53,676 nt of DNA from Verrucomicrobiia bacterium. Lineage in GTDB: Bacteria > Verrucomicrobiota > Verrucomicrobiia > Verrucomicrobiales > Akkermansiaceae. Under the pieces are notes generated by a model. It was given only the letters and a program-made list of their open reading frames with translations, was not told where the DNA came from and made no database searches. The translations under genes and the position numbers were made by a program. The stretch is from contig JAUIJD010000031.1 in the NCBI GenBank assembly GCA_030431475.1, forward strand, positions 1 through 53,676, read 5' to 3'. This document shows positions 16,159-24,486 of this stretch, one piece after another (the first letter of the stretch is position 1; each line of letters starts with the position of its first letter).

Positions 16159-18270
16159 TCATCCACCCTGCATCTCCCGCAGGTTCCGCCATTCGTCCAG
16201 CAGACTGGAGTCCACTCCCCGAACCGTCGACTCCAGCAGCTCCGCCGCGGCATCGATCTCATCGTTTCGCAAGGCCGGAGGCACCGTCTGTTCGAGCACC
16301 TTGTAGACCTCCGATAGGTACCGTAGCAACACCCCCTCGCTCCGTTCGAGACCGTAGCGCTTCACGTAGTCCTCGAAGCTCTCGTGCCGCTCGACCATCT
16401 CCCGGGCGACCGACTTGGGACGCACTCCGGCATCCCGGGCCCAGGGATGCTTCACGACGAACTCGTTGTAGGTCGTGTAGATGAACTCCTTCCCGGGTTT
16501 CGGGTGCTCCACCTCCATCAGCCGTTCCATCCGCTCCTCGTACTCCACCCCCTCGGCCTTCAGCTCCGCCACCAACTCGCCCTTCAGCTTGTCGACCTGC
16601 TTGCGCAGGACCGCACCCGGATCCTCGACGATCGCCTCGACCAGCGACAGCACGTTGAGCGCGTAGTCGCCGTCCTCCGGATCGAGCTGCGGAAGGGTCT
16701 CCAGCAGATAGAGTCCGAGCGTGTGGTGCATCGAGAACTCGTCCGGCAAGCGGTCCTGGAGGATCAGCTTCGAGAGCCCGGTCCTCTCACCGCGGGGCAC
16801 GATCTCGAGCACCTTCCCCTCGACCAGCGCCCGGAAGAGCTCGAAACCGCGACGGCGCAGCGCCCGCTTGCCGGCATCCGTCTCATGACAGCGCCGAATC
16901 AGTTCGCGGACCGCCGCGCAGCCGTCCTCACCCTCCCGCGACAGCACCTGCAGCAACAGCCCGTGGCTCACGGAGAACGACGACCGCAAGGCCTCCGGCG
17001 GGGATTCTTGGAGCTTGAGAAAGGTCTTCTCGTCCCAGTTGACGAAACCCTTCTCCGGCGGCCGCTTCTTCGGTGCCCTGCTCTTCTTCCCCTTTGCCGC
17101 CGCCTTTTCCTCGGCCTTCAGGTTCTCGATCACGTGCTCGGGCGCCTGGGCGATGACGTAGCCGATGTCGTCGAACCCCCGCCGGCCGGCCCGGCCGCAG
17201 ATCTGCTTGAAGTCTCTTACCGCCAGGATGCTGGTACTCGTACCACCGTACTTGAAGAGCTGGGTGAAGAGCACCGTGCGGATCGGCACGTTGACTCCCA
17301 CCCCCAGCGTGTCGGTTCCGCAGATCACCTTGAGCAGCCCGGCCTGTGCCAGCCGTTCGACCAGCACCCGGTACTTCGGCAGGAGCCCGGCATGATGGAT
17401 GCCGAGACCGTGCCGCAGGAGCTTCTTCAGATCCTTGCCGTAGGGGCTCCTGAAGTCGGCTTCCTCCAGCATCTCCGCAATCCGCTCCTTCTCGGTCTTC
17501 GAGCAGAAGTTGCGACTCATCAGGTTCTGGGCCGTTCGGGCGCAACCAAGCTGGGTGAAGTGGACCAGGTAGATCGGCGCCTTCCCGGCCTCGACCAGCT
17601 CCTCCACCTTCTCCTCAAGCTGGGTGGTGCTGTATTCGAACTCCAGCGGCACCGGCCGATCCTCGCTCTTCACCAGCGCCGTCGGAGCCCCGGTCAGGCG
17701 GGTCAGCTCGCTCTCGAAGAACGAGGTCTCGCCCAGCGTCGCCGACATCAGCAGGAAGCGGGCCCGGGACAGGGTGAGCAAGGGAACCTGCCAGGCGCCC
17801 CCCCGGTCGGTGTCCGAGTAATAGTGGAACTCGTCCATCACCACATCGTCGACCGGCGCGCCTTCCCCCTCCCTCAGGGCCAGGTTTGCGAGGATCTCGG
17901 CGGTGCAGCAGATCACCGGAGCCCCGGCGTTCACCGACGCGTCGCCGGTGATCATCCCCACCTTCTCCGCGCCGAAGGTCCGGCACAGCGAGAGGAACTT
18001 CTCATTGGCCAGCGCCTTGATCGGCACCGTGTAGTAGCAGGTGCGACCCCGGCAGATCGCGCGGAACTGCAGCGCCAGCGCGACCAGGGACTTCCCCGAG
18101 CCGGTCGGCGTGTTGAGGATCACGTTCTTCCCCGCGAACAGCTCGAGGATGGCCGCCTCCTGGTGGTCGTAGGGCTCGATCCCCGACTCCACGAGCCAGT
18201 CGAGGAAGACCCCGAGGATCTCGTCGTCCGAGTCCGGGTCGGCAACCTTCGCGGGATCGAGTGCGGCCAT
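16159..18270 (-). CDS. Ski2-like superfamily 2 helicase with DUF3516
   Basis: 703-residue helicase from the ATG at 18270 (an upstream in-frame start adds 26 unlikely residues). Motifs: Walker A 'TPTGSGKS' at 54-61, '[10 protein letters not shown]', DEVH-box variant DEFH at 146-149, 'SATLG', '[12 protein letters not shown]', and motif VI '[10 protein letters not shown]'. A basic linker (about 405-425, '[17 protein letters not shown]') precedes the DUF3516 C-terminal region. The DEFH/GIHHAG features are those of Ski2/Mtr4 RNA helicases, so an RNA substrate is likely (inference). It lies downstream of smc on the same strand and immediately upstream of the large RNA locus. A short ATCCACC tandem repeat sits at its 3' end. 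Confidence 0.9.
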   Translation of the reverse strand: MAALDPAKVADPDSDDEILGVFLDWLVESGIEPYDHQEAAILELFAGKNVILNTPTGSGKSLVALALQFRAICRGRTCYYTVPIKALANEKFLSLCRTFGAEKVGMITGDASVNAGAPVICCTAEILANLALREGEGAPVDDVVMDEFHYYSDTDRGGAWQVPLLTLSRARFLLMSATLGETSFFESELTRLTGAPTALVKSEDRPVPLEFEYSTTQLEEKVEELVEAGKAPIYLVHFTQLGCARTAQNLMSRNFCSKTEKERIAEMLEEADFRSPYGKDLKKLLRHGLGIHHAGLLPKYRVLVERLAQAGLLKVICGTDTLGVGVNVPIRTVLFTQLFKYGGTSTSILAVRDFKQICGRAGRRGFDDIGYVIAQAPEHVIENLKAEEKAAAKGKKSRAPKKRPPEKGFVNWDEKTFLKLQESPPEALRSSFSVSHGLLLQVLSREGEDGCAAVRELIRRCHETDAGKRALRRRGFELFRALVEGKVLEIVPRGERTGLSKLILQDRLPDEFSMHHTLGLYLLETLPQLDPEDGDYALNVLSLVEAIVEDPGAVLRKQVDKLKGELVAELKAEGVEYEERMERLMEVEHPKPGKEFIYTTYNEFVVKHPWARDAGVRPKSVAREMVERHESFEDYVKRYGLERSEGVLLRYLSEVYKVLEQTVPPALRNDEIDAAAELLESTVRGVDSSLLDEWRNLREMQGG

Positions 18271-18394
18271 GCGGGCCGGACCCTGAGGGATGACGCCCGC
18301 GAAGCAAGGGTGGGCAGGGAGAAAGTGGAAGACGGAGCCGGTGCCCACCCGGGCCCGTGCTCCGTCTTCCGGTTTCCTCTCCTATCGGAAATCC

Positions 18395-21300
18395 TCAGGC
18401 GTCGAGCCTCAGCGCCGCCTTCTGTGCCGCGGTCTTGGCGTCGCCCTTCGCGGTCAAATCGTCGCCGCCGGTCAGGCGCATGCCGACACGCTTGGACACG
18501 CCGAACTCCTCCATCGTCACGCCATACATCACGTCCACGCGGCTCATGGTGCGCTTCGAGTGGGTCACGATGATGAACTGCGAGCGGTCGACGAAGCGAT
18601 CGAGCACCTTGACGAAGCGTCCGATGTTCGACTCGTCCAGCGGCGCATCGAGCTCGTCGAGCACGCAGAAGGGACTCGGCTTGATCATGTAGATCGAGAA
18701 CAACAGCGCGACGGCCGTCATCGACCGCTCGCCGCCCGAGAGCAGCGCGATCGACTGCAGCTTCTTGCCCGGCGGCTTGGCCACCACCTCGATGCCCGAC
18801 TCGAGAGGATCGCTCTCGTCGATGAGTTCGAGGTCGGCCTTGCCCTTCTCGCCGAAGAGCTCCTTGAACATGTCGCGGAAGTTCTTCTTCACCTGCGCGA
18901 AGGTCTCGCTGAAGCGGCGCTGCGTCTCCTCGTTGATCTTCTCGATGACCTGCAGCAGCTCCTCCTTGGAGGAAACGAGGTCCTCGTAGTTCTTCTTCAC
19001 GTCCTGGTGACGCTCCTCGAGTTCCTCGTATTCCTCGATCGCGTCGAGGTTGACCGGGCCCATCGAGTCGAGCCGGCGCTTCAGGTCGCCCACGCAGCCC
19101 TCGACGAACTCCCAGTCGGGTTCGCCCTCGATCGCCGGCGGCAGCTCGACCTCGTCGGCCGTGCCGTCGACCACCATCACCGGGGCCCCGTCCTCGTCGC
19201 CCTCTTCGGTCGCCTCGACCACCCGGGCGCGACCGCGACCGGCGCCCTTCTTCTGCGAGTCGATGCACGCCAGCAGAGCATGGGCATCGGGCTCGAAGGC
19301 GGCGAGTTCGACGTTGTGGCGCTCGAGGATGGAGTTCACCAGGTTCTCGAGCCGCAGCTCGACCTTGGTCAGCGCCACCTCCTCGCGTCCCCGCTGCTCC
19401 GACATCCGCGCGTGCTCCTTGCGGGCGGTGGAAAGCGTGGCCTCGGCGACATCGATCGCCTCAAGCAATTCGCCGCGCCTCGCACTCCGCGACTCCAGCT
19501 CGGCCTCGAGATCGTGGGCCTCGGCCTCGTGAGTCTCGACCTCGCCGACGAGCTGCTCGTTCTCCTTGGCCGCCGAGTCGATGCGCTCGACGAAGGCATG
19601 AATCTCGGTCTCGCGTCGCACCGCGATCTCCCGCAGCTCGGCGAGGCGCGCCTCCATCGGCTGCTGCCTCTCCTCCTGCGATTGCTTGGCCTTGCGCTCG
19701 ACCGCCAGCGCGGTGCGGATCTCGTTGAGGGCATCGGCCATCTCCGCCTCCTCGCGGTGCGCGTCGTCGAGCTCGCTTTGCAGGCGCCGCTGGTCGGTCT
19801 CGGCCGCCTCCAACCGCTCGCGCGCGGCCGCCAGTTCCGATTCCATGCTGCTGCGACCCTCGACCACCGACTTCTCGCGGTTGTCGAGTTCACCGCGCTC
19901 CCAGCGGACGTTCTCCAGCTTGCTCTCGACACCCTCGACCTCGCGCCGGGCCAGCGTCTGCTGCCCTTCCAGCGTGGAAAGCTCGACCTTGTGACGCTGC
20001 ACGCGGTCGCGGGCCGTCTCCAGCTCCTCCTGCCAGGTCGCGATCGACTCCTCGAGTTCGCCGACCCGGCCCCGCGCCTTCTCCTCGGCGGCGGTCAGTC
20101 CGGCCACCTCGGCCTCCAGGTCGCGCACCTCGTTCTGGCGCTCGAGCACCGACACGTCGCCCTCGCCGGCGGCACCGCCGCGGACGATGCCCTCGGACCC
20201 GACCAGCTCGCCGGCCTTGGTCGCGAACACGACACCCGGCAGATCCTTGCGCAGCCGCATCGCGGTCCCGAGGTCCTCCACCACCAGCACGCGATCGAGC
20301 AACCGCTCGACCACCCCCTGCACCTTCGAATCGACCTTCAGCTTGTCCAGTGCCCAGGCCACCGCGCCATCCGGCACCGCCTCCATCTGGGTCCCGCCGG
20401 AGGCTTCCACAAAACTCCGCGGCAGCACCGCGGCGTGACCGAGCTTCTTCTCGGCGAGGCGCTGGATCAGCGTTTCGGCCAGGGACTCGTCGGAGACCAG
20501 CACCGCCTGCAGGTGCGTACCCAGGGCCGCTTCCACGGCCCGCGCGCATTCCGGGTCGGCCTCCAGAAATCCGGCCAGCACCCCTTCCACCCCCGGCTTG
20601 AAGCGATCCGGCTCGTCGAGACCGTCGAGCACCTTGCGGGTGCCCGCCTCGAAGCCTTCGCCGCTGTCGACGAGTTGCCTCAGCACCTCGAGCCGCGACG
20701 CCCGCTGGGCGAGGGTCTTGTGCGCCTCCGATGCCGCGGTGCGCGCCGCGTCGAGGTCGCCCCGTCCGTGCTGATACTTCCGTTCGGCGCTCTGGAAGGC
20801 CTCCTCCAGCTCCGCCGACCGCGAGGCGTGCTCGTGGAGCATTCCCTCGATCTCCGCCACCCGCTCGCCGGCGCTTTCCAGCTCCTGGGCCAGGCGCTCC
20901 TCCTCCTCGCCGAGCTGGCGTGCCCGCTCGCGACTGGTCTCGAGCTGCGCCTGCGAGCTTTCGATCTTCGCCTGCATCGAGGCAATCATCGTCTGGGTCC
21001 GGTTCGACTCGTTGCGCGCCTCGCGCAGCTTGCCTTCCAGTCCCTCACGGCGGTCGCGCGCCTCGTGGGTCTTCTCGTTCTGGTCGGAAACCTGGATCTC
21101 CATTTCGGCGATCCGGCGCGCCAGCTGTTCGAGCGCCTCGTTGGCCGCGGTGAAGTCGAACTCCTGCTTCTGCAGCTTCTCGCGGGTTGCCTCGATCTCC
21201 TCCCGGTTCTGGCCGATCCGGCCCTCGAGCTCCGCCTTGCGTTCGTTGTTGAAGGCGATCCGCCCCTGCGCGCTGGCGAGCTCGTTGCGGTGCTCGTTGA

Positions 21301-22168
21301 GCTCCTGTCGCAGCTCGGCCAGCTCGCCCTCGAAATTGCGGGCCGTCTCGCGGGCCTCGGACACCGCCAGCTCCTTCGGCTCCATGTCGCGCTCGAGCTG
21401 GTCCTCATTCGCCTCCAGAGAGCGGATCGAGGTCTTGAGCTCCCCGCACTCCGCGCCCAGTTCGGCGAAGCGCTTGTGGGCCAAGTGGGTGTCGAGAATG
21501 CGCACGTCGGCCGCCAGCGTCTGGTAGCGGCGCGCCTTCGACACCTGACGCTTCAGCGAATTCATCCGCCGCTCCTGCTCGGCCAGCACGTCGCTCACCC
21601 GCAGCAGGTTCGCCTCGGTGTACTCCAACTTCCGCAACGCGTCCTTCTTCTCGCGTTTGTACTTGGTGATCCCGGCCGCTTCCTCGAACACCGCGCGGCG
21701 TTCCTCCGGCTTCGACGACAGGATCTGGTCGATCTGACCCTGCGCCATGATCGAGTACGCCGTGCGCCCGATCCCGGTGTCCATGAACAGGTTGTGGATG
21801 TCCTTCAGACGGCACAACGTGCCGTTGATCCGATACTCCGACTTGCCGTCGCGGAACACCCGGCGGGTGATCCCGACCTCGTTGTAGTCGACGCCGAGCG
21901 ACTCCTCGCAGTCGGCCATCGTCAGCGTCACCTCCGCCATCCCCAGCGGCTTGCGGCGCTCGGTGCCGTTGAAAATCACGTCCGCCATCTCGCCCCCGCG
22001 CAACGCCTTGGCCGAGGTTTCGCCGAGCACCCAGCGGATGGCATCGACGACGTTCGACTTGCCGCAGCCGTTCGGCCCGACGATGCCGGTCACGCCTTCG
22101 TGGAACTCGAACAGCGTCTTGTCGGCAAACGACTTGAAGCCGTGGATCTCTAGGGATTTCAGATACAT
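18395..22168 (-). CDS. smc: Chromosome segregation ATPase SMC
   Basis: 1257-residue SMC protein that acts in chromosome condensation and segregation as a dimer with ScpA/ScpB. N-terminal Walker A 'GPNGCGKSNVVDAIRWVLGE' begins near residue 32. Long coiled coils rich in Glu, Arg and Ala flank a hinge at about 520-660 ('GVEGVLAGFLEADPECARAV'). The C-terminal head has signature 'LLSGGERSMTAVALLF' and Walker B 'FCVLDELDAPLDE'. An acidic loop before the C-head ('ATEEGDEDGAPV') is somewhat longer than usual. Start 'MYLKSLEIHGFKSFADKT' is canonical. ScpA/ScpB are not in the window. The last gene-free gap before the helicase is 124 bases, so co-transcription is possible. Confidence 0.98.
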   Translation of the reverse strand: MYLKSLEIHGFKSFADKTLFEFHEGVTGIVGPNGCGKSNVVDAIRWVLGETSAKALRGGEMADVIFNGTERRKPLGMAEVTLTMADCEESLGVDYNEVGITRRVFRDGKSEYRINGTLCRLKDIHNLFMDTGIGRTAYSIMAQGQIDQILSSKPEERRAVFEEAAGITKYKREKKDALRKLEYTEANLLRVSDVLAEQERRMNSLKRQVSKARRYQTLAADVRILDTHLAHKRFAELGAECGELKTSIRSLEANEDQLERDMEPKELAVSEARETARNFEGELAELRQELNEHRNELASAQGRIAFNNERKAELEGRIGQNREEIEATREKLQKQEFDFTAANEALEQLARRIAEMEIQVSDQNEKTHEARDRREGLEGKLREARNESNRTQTMIASMQAKIESSQAQLETSRERARQLGEEEERLAQELESAGERVAEIEGMLHEHASRSAELEEAFQSAERKYQHGRGDLDAARTAASEAHKTLAQRASRLEVLRQLVDSGEGFEAGTRKVLDGLDEPDRFKPGVEGVLAGFLEADPECARAVEAALGTHLQAVLVSDESLAETLIQRLAEKKLGHAAVLPRSFVEASGGTQMEAVPDGAVAWALDKLKVDSKVQGVVERLLDRVLVVEDLGTAMRLRKDLPGVVFATKAGELVGSEGIVRGGAAGEGDVSVLERQNEVRDLEAEVAGLTAAEEKARGRVGELEESIATWQEELETARDRVQRHKVELSTLEGQQTLARREVEGVESKLENVRWERGELDNREKSVVEGRSSMESELAAARERLEAAETDQRRLQSELDDAHREEAEMADALNEIRTALAVERKAKQSQEERQQPMEARLAELREIAVRRETEIHAFVERIDSAAKENEQLVGEVETHEAEAHDLEAELESRSARRGELLEAIDVAEATLSTARKEHARMSEQRGREEVALTKVELRLENLVNSILERHNVELAAFEPDAHALLACIDSQKKGAGRGRARVVEATEEGDEDGAPVMVVDGTADEVELPPAIEGEPDWEFVEGCVGDLKRRLDSMGPVNLDAIEEYEELEERHQDVKKNYEDLVSSKEELLQVIEKINEETQRRFSETFAQVKKNFRDMFKELFGEKGKADLELIDESDPLESGIEVVAKPPGKKLQSIALLSGGERSMTAVALLFSIYMIKPSPFCVLDELDAPLDESNIGRFVKVLDRFVDRSQFIIVTHSKRTMSRVDVMYGVTMEEFGVSKRVGMRLTGGDDLTAKGDAKTAAQKAALRLDA

Positions 22169-22434
22169 GGAGAGGAAGGTTGAGGTTCGATAGGAGTCCG
22201 CCCGGGAGGAAATCCGAACGTTCCGCAGACTATCGGCAAGGACGCCCGGCGGAAGCCCTCATGCAACGAAACACAATTTGTAGTATTGTTGTATAATTTT
22301 CAATACCCCATGTTGTGTATCTCGGAGATTAATTTGTCTTAACCAATCTGCACACTCTCGCCCGGATTGATATTCCTTCAAGACGGTCACACTTGCCGCT
22401 TGATTTGTCATACAACTCGCCATTTGCTCGCCGC

Positions 22435-23511
22435 ATGTCCGACTTTCTGACCGTTTCCCGCGAAGCCCACGACGAGCTCGTCGCCGCTGCCTACGAAGCC
22501 CGCGGGTTCACCGCCGACGAAGCGGTCGAGGGCGCCCGGCTCGCCGCCGAGGCCGCCCGCCACGGGATCCGCACCCACCATGCGCTCAAGGCCCTCCACC
22601 TCGACCACCTCTTCGGCTCGGCGGTCGGGGGCTGCACGCCGGGGGCGGAGATCGAGGTCGTCGAGACCCGTTTCAAGGGCAGCGAGGTGTGGAACGCGAA
22701 CCGCAAGCTCGGCCAATCGGTCGCCTACCGCGCGATCGACCGCTGCATCGAGCTCGCCGACGAATTCGGCATCGGCCAGGTCGCCGTCGACAACGCCTTC
22801 CACTACCTGTGGGGAGGCGGCTACGTGATGGCCGCGGCCGAGCGGGGCTACGTCGCCTACACCAACTGCACCTCCGCGCTGGCCGAGGTCGTGCCCTTCG
22901 GCGGCAAGTTCCCCACCCTCGGCACCAATCCCCACTCGTGGGGCTTCCCCACGCAGGACGCGGTCGGCTTCCCGCTGGTCAGCGACTGGGCAACCTCGGT
23001 GGTGGCGATGGGCCGTGTCCAGGCCCTCAAACGCGAGGGCCAGCCGCTGCCGCCGAACGCGGCGGTCGACAAGGACGGCAACCCGACCACCGACCCCGCC
23101 GAGGTCGCGGCGCTGCTGCCCTTCGGCGCCCACAAGGGCTACGCGATGTGTCTGCTCAACGAACTCTACGGGGGCCTGATCGGCACCTCGCTGCCGACCC
23201 TGCGCGGCCGCGCCGACGTCGCTCCGGAGGGAGAAAAGACCAGCGCCGCCTTCTACTTCCAGGTCATCCACCCGGAGGCCCTGTCCGGAGGAGCCTTCGC
23301 CCGCGGTCGCAGCCAGATGGAGAACCTCAAGGAGGTCCTTGCCGACGTCTTCGGCCACGGCAACGAAGACTGCATCCTGCCCGGCCAGTTCGAGGCCGAG
23401 GCCCGCACGCGTTCCGACGCCGCCGGTGGACTCCACTTCACCGCCGCGGAACTCGCCGAGTTCAACGAGCTCGCCGCCGAGATCGGCCGCCCGGCCCTCG
23501 ACGCCATGTGA
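22435..23511 (+). CDS. Ldh-family (malate/L-lactate/sulfolactate) dehydrogenase
   Basis: 358-residue NAD(P)-dependent 2-hydroxyacid oxidoreductase of the type-2 MDH/LDH family (PF02615). Landmarks are 'AARHGIRTHHALKALHLDH', 'VDNAFHYLWGGGY', 'TNCTSALAEVVPFGGKFPTLGTNP' and 'LLPFGAHKGYAMCLLNELYGG', the last containing the family's conserved glycine-rich/Lys stretch. The ATG at 22435 ('MSDFLTVSREAHDEL') is chosen over one 42 bases earlier. The substrate within the family (malate, lactate, ureidoglycolate, sulfolactate) cannot be told from sequence. The 266-base divergent region with smc is AT-rich with a TATAAT at 22292. Confidence 0.88.
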   Translation: MSDFLTVSREAHDELVAAAYEARGFTADEAVEGARLAAEAARHGIRTHHALKALHLDHLFGSAVGGCTPGAEIEVVETRFKGSEVWNANRKLGQSVAYRAIDRCIELADEFGIGQVAVDNAFHYLWGGGYVMAAAERGYVAYTNCTSALAEVVPFGGKFPTLGTNPHSWGFPTQDAVGFPLVSDWATSVVAMGRVQALKREGQPLPPNAAVDKDGNPTTDPAEVAALLPFGAHKGYAMCLLNELYGGLIGTSLPTLRGRADVAPEGEKTSAAFYFQVIHPEALSGGAFARGRSQMENLKEVLADVFGHGNEDCILPGQFEAEARTRSDAAGGLHFTAAELAEFNELAAEIGRPALDAM

Positions 23512-23604
23512 TTTCGGAGAATCGACATTCCTGTCGATCTCCATCATTCGCATCGTGCCGGGCGGAACTCGATCGACCAACATGTCGATCCTCCTGCGGC
23601 CGCC

Positions 23605-23814
23605 CTACTCGTCGAGCGTGAAGCCGATCTTCACGCCCACCTGCCAGTGGGCGACCTTGCCGTCCTCGATGTGGCCGCGGATTTCATTCACCTCGAGCCA
23701 GCGCATGTTGCGGACCGACTTTGAGGCCTTCTCGACCGCATTCTCCACCGCCTTTTCCACGCCCTCGGTCGAGGAACCCACCAGCTCGATCTTCTTGTAA
23801 ATGTGATCACTCAT
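23605..23814 (-). CDS. Dodecin family flavin-binding protein
   Basis: 69-residue dodecin, which assembles into a hollow dodecamer storing flavin. Family hallmarks: 'HIYKKIELVGSSTEGVEKAV', 'ASKSVRNMRWLEVNEIRGHI' with the flavin-stacking Trp, and 'HWQVGVKIGFTLDE' at the end. Length is exact for the family. It follows the duplicated-motif lipoprotein on the same strand by 70 bases. Confidence 0.95.
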   Translation of the reverse strand: MSDHIYKKIELVGSSTEGVEKAVENAVEKASKSVRNMRWLEVNEIRGHIEDGKVAHWQVGVKIGFTLDE

Positions 23815-23884
23815 AGCGGATCACTCTAACGCCCTGATCCGGAACTCCACAAGCGAGGATGCGGGCCGAGGGGAAAACCCAGCC

Positions 23885-24445
23885 TCATGGGTCCTCCGCG
23901 CCCGCGTCGCCGGCCTCCGCCTCATCCGAGGCATCGGGAGCCCGGAAATACATCTTCTCCTCCGCCAGATACATCGGATCGGCCACCAGCGTGCCCGGGG
24001 GAATGCCGCCGACGTCGATGATCTTGTTGTTGAACGGCGAAAACACGAAGCCCGGCTTTCCCGGCACCGGCCGCGCCACGACCACCGCGTCGTCGGGCAC
24101 CCGGAGTTGCTTCCCGGAGCCATCGGCGGCACCGGGATCGTCGATGACGGTCCCCGGCATGATGCCCCGGACATCGACCGCCTCGCCGGTGTAGGGGCTG
24201 ACCACGAACCCCGGCCGTCCTTCAACCGCCTCGGCCTCGACCGGCTTGCGCTTCGCGGGTTCGCGCACACGGGCTTTCGCCGAGGCCGCGGGGGGCAAGC
24301 CGGGGCCGGCGTCGCCCGCCACCCCCGACCGGGTCGATGCCGGATCGCGCGGGGGCACCTTGGGACCAGCCTTCTCCTGGCCGGACGGTCGCTCACACGC
24401 CACCGCGACCAGAACCAGCCCGCAGACCAACACCCTTTTCTTCAC
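23885..24445 (-). CDS. Lipoprotein with duplicated SPxxxxxxDVxGIxPGT motif
   Basis: 186-residue protein, GTG start. Signal 'MKKRVLVCGLVLVAVAC' with lipobox Cys17, then a Pro/Ala/Lys-rich linker. The rest is a tandem duplication: each half has 'G(R/K)PGFVxSP', 'DVxGIxPGTxxxDP' and ends in a short acidic segment ('VVSPYTGEAVDVRGI' and 'VFSPFNNKIIDVGGI'). This unit is common in verrucomicrobial and planctomycetal envelope proteins, but I know no function. It lies 41 bases downstream of the multihaem cytochrome and may be co-transcribed with it. Confidence 0.75.
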   Translation of the reverse strand: MKKRVLVCGLVLVAVACERPSGQEKAGPKVPPRDPASTRSGVAGDAGPGLPPAASAKARVREPAKRKPVEAEAVEGRPGFVVSPYTGEAVDVRGIMPGTVIDDPGAADGSGKQLRVPDDAVVVARPVPGKPGFVFSPFNNKIIDVGGIPPGTLVADPMYLAEEKMYFRAPDASDEAEAGDAGAEDP

Positions 24446-24486
24446 CGTGCGATCCCAGCGGATGCCCTTCCTCCGGTCAAGCCCGC

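Noticed and set aside
16384-18573. 729-codon open frame opposite the helicase
   Set aside because: Antisense shadow of the DUF3516 helicase, with no motifs.
18290-22153. 1287-codon open frame on the plus strand across smc
   Set aside because: It is the antisense shadow of smc; composition is Leu/Arg/His/Val-rich and it has no family features, whereas the minus-strand frame is a textbook SMC protein.
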